Assembly: GCA_028023455.1 (NCBI GenBank)
Contig: JAQFVV010000014.1
Location: 2,857,336 to 2,921,335, forward strand
DNA length: 64,000 bases
From: Epiperipatus broadwayi
Lineage: Eukaryota > Onychophora > Udeonychophora > Euonychophora > Peripatidae
Direction: 5' to 3'
Under the pieces are notes generated by a model that saw nothing but the letters and a program-made list of their open reading frames with translations, made no database searches and was not told the origin of the DNA. Below are positions 12,050 to 23,656 of the stretch, piece by piece; positions within the stretch are counted from its first letter, which is position 1, and every line of letters starts with the position of its first letter. A program made the translations under genes and the position numbers.

Positions 12050-13240
12050 TCTTATTTACTGATTTCAATATTTCATTCCTTTATTATATTGACATTGTAT
12101 ATATATATACAAAGTATTTTTGAGGATAAAGCACATATCGTAGTTGTATTAATTTCCACTGTTTTGATGAAATAACAATCTGCCATTGTCATGGTCAAGT
12201 TTGTAAAGAAAACCATTAGATCTCAAGTAATAAGAGATTGAGTGTGAAATAAAGAATGAGTTTGAGTGTAAAGTAGTTGAGTATTCAGAAATTTTCTTCA
12301 GTTTCACTATTAAATGATTTTAAGTTTATATTAGAAGAGATAAAATAAGTAATCTATACAAGGCAGGAATAAGTTGTTCTTCGTCAGCTCTATTTAAACC
12401 ACTCAGTATTTTTATTACTTTGAGAGACTCCTTCATGCTTGTCAAATCATACTTTTCCAAATTAGCAAGTATTTTAGCATTATAAAAATCAGGTTTGAGA
12501 CCAATTTCTAAAAAATGTGAGATAAAAGCTGATGTATTTAACTTTTGATTAAAGGCATATTTTGTTCCTTAATTCTGACATTAACTCATCTATTGGATTG
12601 ACCTACATAGATTTTGAGCACTGTAAACATGGAATTTTACAATTACCCAGTTATTCCATGTTTATAGTACTCAAAAAGCTATATAGATCAATCCACAAAA
12701 TGAATAAATGTCAGAATTAATGGACATAAAAATGCCTTTGATCAGAAATTAAATTCATCAGCTTTTACTTCATATTTTTTAGAAATTATCACAAACTTGA
12801 ATTTTATAATGCTAAAATATTTGCTAATTTGTAAAAGTATGTTTTGACAACCATGAAGAAAGTCTATCAAAATATTAAAAAGACCAAGTGGTTTAAACAG
12901 AGCTGATGAATGAAGCACAATGTATTCTGGTCTTGTGGAGGTCACTTATTTTATCTCTTTCTTCTAATATAAACTTGCAATCAATTAATGGTGAAACTGA
13001 AAAAAATAATCATTATGTCAATCTATGTATTCTGAATACTCAACTACTTCATACTCAATCTTGTCACTATTTAAGATCTAATGGATTTTTAAAAAAACTT
13101 GACCTTGGCAATGGTTAATGTTATTTTACTGAAATGTTGGGAATTAATACATGGTTTAACCCCCCAAATACTTTATTTACAATGTATAACTGTGAAAGCA
13201 TTAAATATCATATACCACAAGAATGTGTAGGCATAATTAT
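12050..13240. repeat. Long imperfect palindrome, ~590-bp arms
   Basis: The sequence from about 12050 to 12635 reappears, reverse-complemented, from about 12653 to 13240. Landmark pairs are ggtcaagttt / aaacttgacc, gtagttgagtattcag / ctgaatactcaactac, agaagagataaaataagt / acttattttatctctttct, and catcagctctatttaaacc / ggtttaaacagagctgatg. The innermost pair is ctgtaaacatggaat / attccatgtttatag around a 17-base loop. The arms differ by many substitutions and small indels (I estimate roughly 80% identity). No coding domain is seen; open frames inside are short and mirrored. It may be a foldback transposon or an inverted duplication. Confidence 0.85.
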
Positions 13241-13756
13241 TACAATGTTAATATTTAAAATTGCTAATCCGGGCTTTCAATGCATTTCTTTTTTTTTAAA
13301 AATTTTTGTGGAATATAATTTTGTTTCACCACAGATTAATTATTATAACTTTTATATATATATATAATATTGAATATCTTTATTATAATTAATATTAAAA
13401 CACTGTACCAGAATAAAAATAAAATTAAAAAACCGAAGTACATTTTCAATGCATTTGCATCATAATTATGGTTTTCAAAGAAATAAACACACACACCCCA
13501 CACACAGTATTTTATGTTAAAAAAATTTGTTTAAATATATATTTTTTTTGTTTGTGTAAACACTAAGGCATTCTATGATTTATCACATATTTATTTTGTG
13601 CCATAAATTAAGCTTACTTAGTCTTTTACTTTCTATCATTTCTTTTCTCACAAATCACCCCAACAATAGCAGAATTTAAAACATGTTCATATCCATTTTC
13701 ATAATTATAAAATACAGACACATGTGCTACATTAGTTTTAGCTTTTTGAAACATAA
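13241..13756. other. AT-rich DNA with small microsatellites
   Basis: The stretch contains a short TA tract near 13355 and an acacac/cccca stretch near 13486-13506. Nothing else is recognised. Confidence 0.6.
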
Positions 13757-15000
13757 GTGAGTACTATGACTTTCTTGTTCTCAAATTTGCTTTTGTTTCA
13801 TCATAGTATATGTAATTGGCTGCATCCCATCACATTCATGACATTAAACCCATCCAATTTATCTATTTTATTCATCATGTTATTTAACAACTTCTTCAAA
13901 TTTATGAGTGCCCTAAATTCAACATTAACCTTTTCTGCACATGTCTTACAATTTTATTTCCATCACTCCATGCATATTGTAGTGCCATTTATTTTTTATC
14001 ATTTCTAACTTGTTCTCATGTATAATATTTATTTTAAAACGTTCAATGTATCTATATATCAATTGCATTAAAACAGATTTTAATCATATCAGAAATATAA
14101 AATTCCAATTTCTCAATTTTGTCAGATTCAAACTTATATAAATACTTGTTTCGAGGTAAAAATGTCCTCAAACCCACAAATTTATGTACCTCAGTACTCA
14201 AGATCTTACACTGACACTGTAATATTAAATGCTTTAACAATCATTTTATAACACAATAAATTATGTCTTCATTTTATTTTTAAAACCAAATAGTATTTTT
14301 TTTTATTTTTTTTAGGTTATATAATCATATTTCATTTTGATTTCATACTTAATTCATCAAACATATAATTAATAATGGTGGGTGGTTCACATACAAAAAT
14401 ATACACATACCATACATATGTATGGTTTTTATATTGATCTAATAGTGTAACAATTATATTATTTTCTTTGAATTTCAATGCTGAACTACAAACAACTGTG
14501 CTAATAAAAAAATCCATTGGCCAAGTTTTTGTCATTTTATATGTAATACGTCTAAATGCACATACGATATTATTATCAATTGAGGTTAAGACATCATAAA
14601 AATTCTCACATAAGTTTTTATATTTGTATTAAGTAATAATTCATTGATATCTTTAATGGATTCTTTTCTATTTACAGACTCATATAATTTTGTTACATGC
14701 AACAAAGCCATTCCACATTCATTCACAATATTAATAATCTTAATATTATCTACAAATTCAAATGAATATTTAATTATAAAATGCTCAAAACCCAGTTTTC
14801 TTTTACATTTATGCCATCTACTTTAACACTTCATAATAATTTGCACTCTCAAAATTAGTCATAACCCTTAAAGAATAGTGCGAATTTTGTATTTTAGTAT
14901 TAGCAAATAGTCTTGGTAAACAAAAAGCTAAAATTGATTTAATAATATTATAGTTATGAAAAGGAATATGGACATGTTTTTGATCCTGGTATTGTTAATG
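13757..15000 (-). pseudogene. Unidentified coding-like relic (frameshifted)
   Basis: Read on the minus strand, several successive segments look like protein code joined by frameshifts. About 14997-14822 gives HVHIPFHNYNIIKS, then ANTKIQNSHYSLRVM and ESANYYEVLK, continuing in another frame as KVDGINVKENWVLSIL. About 14760-14640 gives ECGMALLHVTKLYESV. About 14620-14332 gives NFYDVLTSIDNNIVC, CAFRRITYKMTKTWPM, NNIIVTLLDQYKNHTY and FVCEPPTIINYM, open for about 95 codons. About 14240-14052 gives VHKFVGLRTFLPRNKY. About 13950-13800 gives CKTCAEKVNVEFRAL and LLNNMMNKIDKLDG. I do not recognise the family. The Cys pairs and the length (at least 350 residues) would suit a decayed mobile-element or large-protein ORF. 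It is not a functional gene as it stands. Confidence 0.45.
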
Positions 15001-15255
15001 TGATTTATATGGAAAGAAATGATGGAAAATGAAAGATTAAAGAAGCTGGTTTAATACACACAATGAACATATGATGAATCAGGCAGTCAATAATATTCAA
15101 ATAAGCAAAAAATAATTTCTTTAAAAAAAAAAAAATTAACCGTAAAATACTGTGGGGAGTTTTTTGTTTGTTTAAGGACCATAATTAGATCATTACTGTA
15201 TTGAAAGTATAGCTGGTTTATTTAATTAAATGTTATTTTTTATTCTCTGTTGCAG

Positions 15256-15297
15256 TGTCTAAATATTATATGTATGGAGATGGTTATGTGTCTCATG
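15256..15297 (+). CDS. Possible 42-bp exon
   Basis: A classic acceptor (ttattttttattctctgttgcag) precedes bases that read S-K-Y-Y-M-Y-G-D-G-Y-V-S-H in one phase. They end at a plausible donor (catg|gtatac). Its length is a multiple of three. The coding look and splice sites are what I see; use as an exon is inference. It sits between two coding relics, so it may instead be part of an old element. Confidence 0.25.
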
Positions 15298-15839
15298 GTA
15301 TACAACAATATAGCAGTGTGTGTGCATATACATATATAAAGTTGAAAGGAAAAGTAGAAATAAATACAAACAACTTTTTGGTAGATATTTTTTATATTAC
15401 ACTGGAATAACAGTTAATGATTAAATAATTTTGAATTTTAAAAAAAATTACTATAAATTAAACATTTCAAAAAAAATTAATTAATATTTTATTAATTTTG
15501 ATTTTGAAATTAAAACAAGAATGTTTTTATGTTTCAATAGATATACTGTTAATTATAAAATTCCACTATCTATTTTGATTCAATTAAGAAATTTTTTAAA
15601 TTAAAGCTTGTATAACGTATTTTGATAAAAATCCTACTAAGTTGTTTTTGAAAGGATTAAGATGAATTGAAAAGAGCCATTAACTTTTTTCAATCAAGAT
15701 AAAAAAAACATTTTTAATTACTAGGTTTTTTTAAAATCCACCCTGTTATAAAAAGATTGCAAAAGGATTAGAAGGGAAATTTAATTTTACAGATTATGAT
15801 AATGTGATGACTATGAAGTTATAACTGAAGACAAAAGAG

Positions 15840-16135
15840 TGTAACAAGCCAATGCTAGTTTATAATGGTAGAGTTTGGATTCACATGGGAGCAAGGACCT
15901 ATTTTATGTGGTTTATAGCCTATATATCTATATATCAGGCAGTATAAAGATCAAAGAGAGCTAACTGTAGTCCAACAGTTACTTGATTATGCCTTTTTCA
16001 AAGATGACAATAAGTCACTCTATGATTTTAGAAGGGACCAGCTTATCAAGAGATTACCATGATATACACAGTTTTATCAATATGCAAAGAAGCACAGACA
16101 AAGGTACTGTATCAAGTATAAAAAGTATTTATAGC
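15840..16135 (+). pseudogene. Unidentified coding-like relic
   Basis: The plus strand reads KPMLVYNGRVWIHMG, ARTYFMWFIAY, then in another frame QYKDQRELTVVQQLL, DYAFFKDDNKSLYDF and RRDQLIKRLP. After an in-frame stop it continues YTQFYQYAKKHRQRY, CIKYKKYL. The same frame continuing through one TGA suggests a decayed gene rather than chance. The family is not recognised. It could belong with the minus-strand relic at 13.7-15.0 kb only if an inversion occurred. Confidence 0.4.
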
Positions 16136-18240
16136 TATCAGTTGGTTTTAAAGGCAAATAATTTTGAACTAAATTATTCCACTAAAAGTAGAGTAATGAA
16201 AGAAAATAATAAATGATCCCATTTCCAGTTTTATTTATTAAAATTGAAACTCTTTCATGAAAATGACAGTCAATGTCTCTAAGTTAAAAGTAAAATAAGT
16301 AAATAATTTTTGCTTGAATTATAAGTCTAAAAACAAAGGATTGATTCATAGATTGTTTTATTTTGAAAAAAAAAAGTAAGCTCCAAAAATCTTTCTAGAT
16401 TAGGGAATAAAAGAATTTGCTGGAGTATATTTAAAAACATTTATACTTAATTAGGAATAACTTGGAAAAATATATTTTTATGATATACTGACAAAGAAGT
16501 AATATGTTTTTTTTAAGTAAAATGAAAAACTTTTATATATATACATATGTGCACAATTATGTATTATTAAAAAACAAATAGAATTTTATTATTGGTTTAT
16601 CACAATTCTGATATGTAATTTTAGTTAATACAGCATGTCTGTGCTTATATAAATGAGTGTCATGTTAAAATCAGTCATACTTTATGAATTATTAAAATGA
16701 ATTATTAGTTTATTATAATTCTGATATGTAGTTTTTTGTACAGGCATGTCTGTGTGCTGATATATACATGTTTTATGTAAAACTATTGACATATTGGTAA
16801 ATCTTAATGTGATAGCTTATTTCTTTTTATGTTAATCAGAATGCCAAATTTATATTTATAGCACACTCAGCAGACCTTAACTTCATTTTAATTTTTATTA
16901 ATAAATTGATATTTTATTGTTGAAGTTGTTCCAGTGAATTTATTCAATCCTAAAATTGTTTAGAATATTATATGTTTGTATATATCTCTTGCTCACAGTA
17001 ACAGTTATAGAGTTTTTGCTCATTGAGCTGGATTTATGCACAATGATATGTTATATAAAAGGGGTTGTGTTTAGTGTTATCAACATGCAGATGAAGACAT
17101 ACTTCTAGTTGGTGCAAAAGGGGATATCCTTTAAAGTCCATGCACTACATTTCATTTTATTTATTTAGAAATTAAGTTTATAGCTGGCCATTATATTAAT
17201 GATACTAATTGGCCAGAGCATTGATAATGATCAGCATGTTTTAGTATCCCAGCATTATTTTTTAATTGTTATACTCTTATGGATTAGCATTTGAGTTTGT
17301 GCATCCAAATTATTGTTTAAATAATCTGTCCCAAGCTGACCATGACTAAAGAATTAGCCTGGTCTATAGTAGATCCATTTTAAATCCAGTCACAAGATTA
17401 AGTGCTGATTAATTTTTATTGTTGATAATTTATGATGAATAATTATTTTTGTATGTACTGCTGAGTGAATTTATAATTATCAAATTTATAGTTCTGTGCT
17501 GATCTCTCATGCTCATATTTATTCATATTATTTGTAAAATTGAAATTTAAATTAGTTCATTGACTTGGATGCCATCACCCCAGTCCTCCCCCCTCCCAAG
17601 ATCCTTACCATTACAATATATAATCATTAAAACTAGTCAATATTATTCTAAAAATATTTTAACAATTGAAAATATATGCTGGAAGTAATCCAACATATAA
17701 TTGCAAATATTTTGTATATCTTATCCAATTTTTTTAATATTAATTTATAGTCCATTTGCACTATTTGCAAAGTCAATCTTGGATTTTTTTTATATATATT
17801 ATTCAATATCCTCATTTATGTTTTCCATTTTTCTTTTGTATATTTGCTATAACTAATTATAAATTTACTGTTTTTGTACATTTTTAATTTTTTATTCTCA
17901 GTCCACATCAAATGTATGTTATTATTTACTAAAAAAAACTGCATACTGAGAATTATGAAGAAAATATTATAATGCATAACACTAGCTGAAAATTAAATAG
18001 AAAATATTAAATCACCCTTTCAAACATTGGGAGATAACAAAGTTTATAAATGATTAATGTTGTAGTCTTTCTTTGTACATGTACATTAAACATGTTTGTT
18101 TACTAGCAATTTAAGATTGTTGCTAATTTAATTTCAGACTATTTGTTTGAATAGGTCTGAATTTTAATATATAACATTGTTTGAAGCATAAGACAAAAGG
18201 ATATTTTTTTGAGTTTAATTGTTTGAGATTCAGGAATTTA
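16136..18240. other. AT-rich non-coding DNA with a diverged ~115-bp tandem duplication
   Basis: At 16588-16660 and 16701-16770 the motifs ttattattggtttatcac..ttctgatatgta and gcatgtctgtg recur about 115 bp apart. The rest is AT-rich with no exon seen. If the minus-strand exon at 18412-18481 is real, this region lies 3' of that gene. Confidence 0.55.
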
Positions 18241-18242
18241 TA

Positions 18243-18248
18243 TTTATT
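18243..18248 (-). promoter_or_regulatory. Candidate poly(A) signal AATAAA for the minus-strand gene
   Basis: The plus strand reads tttatt, so the minus strand has AATAAA about 165 bases beyond the candidate stop at 18412. AATAAA is common in AT-rich DNA, so position is the only support. Confidence 0.3.
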
Positions 18249-18411
18249 CACAGAGGGCATTGCTGAAATATCTTAGCATTTGGAAGGTTAATTTAATATT
18301 TTATATTGTGAATTACATGCTGTATATTATAAAAATATTGATATTTTTTCTAGTGAATTTAAATAGATATATGGTCCATTTTATATCATACTTGTAAGCA
18401 ATTTACAGTAC

Positions 18412-18481
18412 TTATCCAGGACAATCGATTGCTACTTCCAGCTGATCAAAGGCCAACACATTGGGCAAGCCAAATTGTAAC
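18412..18481 (-). CDS. Candidate terminal exon of a minus-strand gene
   Basis: On the minus strand a pyrimidine-rich acceptor (tgttttcttttttcag) is followed by a frame reading L-Q-F-G-L-P-N-V-L-A-F-D, Q-L-E-V-A-I-D-C-P-G and a TAA stop. The GC content is clearly above that of the flanks. This frame needs two bases from the preceding exon, whereas the upstream candidate exon at 20751-20844 leaves one. So either an intermediate exon has been missed, or the alternative frame (GYNLACPMCW.., 16 residues) is used. I cannot name the protein; the composition looks like a globular C-terminus. Confidence 0.5.
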
Positions 18482-19246
18482 CTGAAAAAAGAAAACATGA
18501 TGATGCTAATAATCATCAATTCAGTAATCAATAAGAAAAGATAAACTATGATAATGTGTAAGTTAAATAATCTCATATGCCAAGCTCAGAGAGTTATACC
18601 ATAATAAAAAGTGATGCAGGAGTAAGCAATTACAATAAAATATTAAAATACAAAGCAATATTTGAACCACTGGAGAACTCTCAATTTGCTCTAGTACAAA
18701 TAAAAGACTCTTAATATTGCAAGCATATTCCATTGAGATTACATTTAAAATCTTTCTCTTACAAACATCTACTACCACTATTATCTTTGTTATCCATCTC
18801 TTAAGTATCTCGTTGCTATAATCAGATGAAACATTATATTTAACTCCATAAAATTTGAAAGTGTTCTCTTAAATCTTTGCCATCAAAGATTATCATCTTT
18901 GAAAATAGCTTCTTCTTTAGGGTAATATGATTGATTTTAATCATAAAATAAATTCTCTAATTCTTAAAATCTGTTTAACATAGAGTGAAATTCTAGTAAA
19001 TAAATAAGACATACTTACCCCTAAGTTAATGTCTTGTCACAATTATAATAATCAATTAACCAGCCATTTTTTTCACTCTGTCTTTAGCATCTATTCACTA
19101 TATTGAGAGAGACAACTCAAAGTGAAAAATTAGGAAAGCATACTACATAGCCAATTTCACTCATTTATTAATCATAAAGATCCATCCTTCCCCCTCTCCA
19201 GAAGATGGACTTTCTGATACTTATCACACTTGCTAATTTTACATAA

Positions 19247-19262
19247 ATTTGAATTTCCACAA

Positions 19263-19304
<42 letters not shown>

Positions 19305-19320
19305 TTGTGGAAATTCAAAT
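19247..19320. repeat. Perfect 20-bp-arm palindrome with (TA)n core
   Basis: The 20 bases at 19247-19266 (atttgaatttcc..acact) are exactly reverse-complemented at 19301-19320, around a TA tract at 19267-19300. The whole 74 bases form one near-uninterrupted hairpin. A further TA tract follows at 19320-19337. Confidence 0.95.
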
Positions 19321-19863
19321 ATATATATATATATATACACCCTTTCACTCTATCACTTCACAATTTACTCCCAGCTATGAATTTGAGAGTATTATAACTC
19401 TCAAAATTACTCAGCCTTAATTTGCTACTTTAAATGGAAAGAAAAAAAAATTCACCTGTATATTAGTGCACGATTTAATCTATTACTTTAAATTGAAATG
19501 AAGTATAAACCTCATATCTTTAATTATAATAATAATATTATTAATAATTTAAAATAACACACATATAATGTCTTAATTTAAGATAAGATAAATAAACTCC
19601 TAGGACGATATTCAGATAGGGATAGGTAAGGGATTTTAGAGCCATTCTAAATACCATAGAATAAATTTACTTAAATATCTTTTTAATTTGATCTTAAGTT
19701 TTTTCATAATCTAAATTTATTATGGAATAACAAATATGGTTTAATATTTATAGAAAATAGCTTTAAAATAAATAAACACAATGGACTTTTAATAAGCAAA
19801 CCAAATTGGCTGAAGTGATTTCAAATAGTAATATGCAGTTATAATTTTTATTAAGAAAAATAT

Positions 19864-19955
19864 ATCTTTCTTAGATGTATTTCTAATACTTAAATTTAAT
19901 TCAATAAACATCTTTCTTAGATGTATTTCTAATACTTAAATATAATTCAATAAAA
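19864..19955. repeat. 46-bp tandem duplication
   Basis: The block atctttcttagatgtatt..ctaatacttaaat..aattcaataaa occurs twice head-to-tail, 46 bp apart, with only one or two differences. This suggests a recent duplication. Confidence 0.9.
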
Positions 19956-20750
19956 TGACTTATATTAATTTCAATGTTCATGTCATCTTACAACAAACTG
20001 TTAAGATAATATATATTTTTATTATTATTTAGATTTCTGATTAATGAGTGGATGATGTGGAAAAATGACTATAATAAATTTTTTAATAATAAAACCAAAT
20101 ATTTATTTCGCAGGAAAACAAATAATAACAAGCCACAACTATAACATTTTTTTAATTCCATAAAGCAAAAGGATTTCCCAAACATTACTTTTTTCCAAAA
20201 ATGTATTAGAAGGTTAAAATTATAAATGTATTTATGAAAAAGAAATAAATTTGACTAGGTAAAAATTATCTAGTAGGTCAAAATAAACTTTCTATTACTT
20301 TAAAGTCTCAAAAGTTCCCACATGTTAACACATTCACATGATGATAGTGTCCTTTCCATAAATAGTGTTTCTTGTATGAATATTTAATATTACTTAAAAA
20401 TACAAGCTTACCAATCCAACAATGAAGGAATAATAAGAGAGGGGTATATTGTCCATTTATGCCTAAGATACAATTTAAAATTTTGAGGTTAATTATTTAT
20501 TACATTTATATCCAAATGCAACAAAGCTTAAATACAGGATCTACATATCAACAATATGTAATTCACATCTAAATAAACTCAGAATGCTACAAGTTGTAAG
20601 AGTGGCATTCCTCAATATCTTGCCATGATAAAATGTTACACATGCTTTATAAAATATACATTACCAACAACAAAAACTAGATTCATATTGAGATAACAGA
20701 GAAAAGGCAAAACAAACAGGATAGCATATCTCATAAATAAGTTCACCTAC

Positions 20751-20844
20751 CTTTGAGAGCAATAATAGAATGTTCTAGGACTTTGTCACTAGTAAAGAAA
20801 TCATGAGAATGCATTTCAGGGACAAAAATACTACATAGGGTTGT
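20751..20844 (-). CDS. Candidate internal exon of a minus-strand gene
   Basis: The minus strand has a strong donor (caaag|gtaggtg) after 94 bases open in one frame: T-T-L-C-S-I-F-V-P-E-M, H-S-H-D-F-F-T-S-D-K-V, L-E-H-S-I-I-A-L-K. The acceptor is ttttaag|ac (phase 0 start) or ..ctatgtag|t, 18 bases further in. The other two frames are broken. It lies between candidate exons at 41600-41711 and 18412-18481 on the same strand, but the phases do not join them directly, so more exons must exist if this is one gene. The protein is not recognised. Confidence rests on codon-like composition plus the donor. Confidence 0.6.
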
Positions 20845-23620
20845 CTTAAAAATACATCATGTGCTTTGGATACAATAAAATAAATAAAATCAATACAAAA
20901 TATCTTAATAAACTAGCGAGAGAGACTAAGCCATACTGTTTAACAGTATTTGCAAAGTAAGCATTCCTAAATAGAGAGTTTAATGGAAAATCTCTAAACA
21001 AAAATACTATAACTAATGGATGTGAATAGTGATAAATACTAATTAATGCTAAATATAGCTTAGTTAAAAATAAGCAATAAACAAGCAATAAAATAAAATA
21101 ATAGAAATATACAGCTACTTATACTGCATTCAGCGTAATAATATACTTTTTATAAATAAATAATTCATATGAAAATGGGGTATATAATATTTTAAAATAT
21201 GAAACTATTATACAATGATATTCTGAGAACTTTAATCTAAATTTCTTTCTAAAAGTAGCATATAAAACCAGTAATATAAAATGCATCTGAAATAAAAACA
21301 TTGTATGCAAAATCATAACCAAAATAAAATATTATTTTTTTTACTATTTAAAATAAATAAAGGTCTTCTGTTTTTCTACCATTAACAGGAACAGTCTTTT
21401 AGACAATAAAGTTCTTAGAACAGCAAAGATATCTAACACATAAATATAATGTAATTAAAATATAAAAGCACTTCATGGTTATCTTTAAATAGGATTCAAA
21501 ATAAACTATGCTAGCAAACTATAACACATGGCCATTCATTTAATAAGTTGCCATGAATTTAAATAATGATAAATATTTATTAAGTTGCAATAAAATGTTT
21601 CTTCATACTTAAAATACGATATCCAATACCTAATCCTTTTAGAGCATTATATTAATTAGCAGTAACAAAAGAGTATTCAGTGGGACAACTAATTTTTTCA
21701 AATATTGCATTTTCAAACTATAGTGGTGGTTAGTGACACTAAGAGAGTGAGTGCATGTAGGATTTCACAAAATTAATAATATAGGTAAATTCATTTAAAG
21801 TCAATTCAAATATAATATTTTCAAAATTATTTTATATCTTCATTTATACTGTAACTTATTTTAATATTTTAAAAACATTTATGAATTCTTCAAATAATGC
21901 AAGTTAATTATTTTAATTCTCTGGGATCTAAGAAAATGTATTCAGTTTCTCTTAGGGGAAAAAGTCATAATAAATAAATTCCATTTATGCTAAAAACAAT
22001 GGATAATATTTTGTTATATTAACAATACAAATAATTGTTTATTTAGGCAATATTATACAATGAAATTAAAGATTTTCTTGTACATATAAGAATGATTTTA
22101 TAGATGATTGATAAAATATGCTAGTCATAAATAAGTATTAAATGAAATTTAAAAATTTTTTACTTGCAGTAAATTAATTTCAGATAATAATTTATAAACA
22201 AGTATTTTTAATAAAATCATCCTAAAGTTATTGAAGATATTTAAAAATATTGTTGTTGCTGATAATTTTTAGTATTTTGCAACAAATTTAAATATCAGAC
22301 AGATGCTTAAATATGTTTTGCAATTGATAACAGTTATACATTATCATTGTGATAATAATAATGTCTATTAAAGTTTCCTAGTGCACAAAGTTTAAATAAA
22401 AGTAAATTAAACATTATAACCATTAACTAATTTTAGTTGGAATGAAGATTTCTTATTCCTTGAAGTTTAAATTTAGATGTTGTGCCCAGATAATTTAAGT
22501 TCTAGCTTAGCATTACTGTAAGCTAAGAAAATTTTAAAAGGCTTAAATAAAATTACACTTTTATTAAAATTGAAGTTTTCAAATACAAACGCAATATACA
22601 AAAATGATTAAAAACTAAAATGAAGTGTATATTTGTTAATTTTATTTAATTATAGTTTGGTTCAGGGGACTACTTTAAATCATTGATTATTGATATTTAA
22701 ATCTATTCCTCCTTCCCTTTATTGGTTCAAATCCCAAAGAAGTTTGCTAACAAAAAATTTAATTTTTAGCTTTTAGAATAAATTACTTTTCCTGTCTAGA
22801 CAATAAAATTAAAGATATTTCTTATTACAATAATTATTTACAAATTTAAACATTATTAACAAAAATAAAATGAATTACATAATTGAAATTTATATTATAT
22901 TTGAAATAAAATAAATATTATCTATAATATTTAATACATTCATTTACGAGTAATTTCAGCCTACAAAAATTGCTCAGAATATAATTTTATATTGTCTTTT
23001 AAAATTAGTCATTAATAATTCTTTAAAATAAATAAATGTCAAAATTAAATATTACATTTATCCATTCACTCAAATATGTATTTATCTACTATTTTAAAAC
23101 CTATCTTTAATTATTAGCTTCATTCAATTTCTTTTAAAGTTATTCAACTTTAAAATATTTAATTATAATGTTTAATGCTGAAAGTAAGATGACAATAGAA
23201 CATTATGAACTTAATTTAATTATCAGTAAACCTAAATATAGGGTTTGAACTCAGTTCTTTAATTCTAAAATTAGTATTAGCTTTTAAAACATTTTAGTGG
23301 TTAAATTTTGATTACATTAACATGATTAATTTTAAAAATACATTACTAATTATTTTAAGCTATCAACTATTAAAGATTTTGAATATTTGGCATGATAAGC
23401 ACTATTTAAGATTTAAAATATTATAAGTTGAGCTGCCAAAATTACTTCACAGCTATAAAATTTACAAATATACTAATATAATAACTTCCTAGGTGCAGAA
23501 TGATAGCATTATAAGGCACTAACAAAAATCTATTTACTATAAAATTAAACTATATTTTTAAGACATTTTGGCATAAGACATGCCCTGGCATTTAGCTTCC
23601 AGGAAAAGCTAAAGATCACT

Positions 23621-23629
<9 letters not shown>
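20845..23629. other. Probable intron DNA, AT-rich
   Basis: Long AT-rich stretch. Open frames at 20846-21322 on the minus strand are Leu/Phe/Tyr-rich and look like chance. A short candidate (21360-21410, minus; TLLSKRLFLLM then gtagaa) is too weak to call. No element is recognised. Confidence 0.5.

Positions 23630-23656
<27 letters not shown>

Larger units (their letters stand above)
18485..20750. other. Probable intron DNA (minus-strand gene)
   Basis: AT-rich, holding the 74-bp palindrome at 19247-19320 and a 46-bp tandem duplication at 19864-19955. A strong donor-like GTAAGTATG on the minus strand at about 19013 has no open exon upstream of it. Confidence 0.5.

Noticed and set aside
19014-19078. 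Exon next to the strong donor-like GTAAGTATG on the minus strand
   Set aside because: All frames upstream of the donor contain stops within a few codons for every plausible acceptor.
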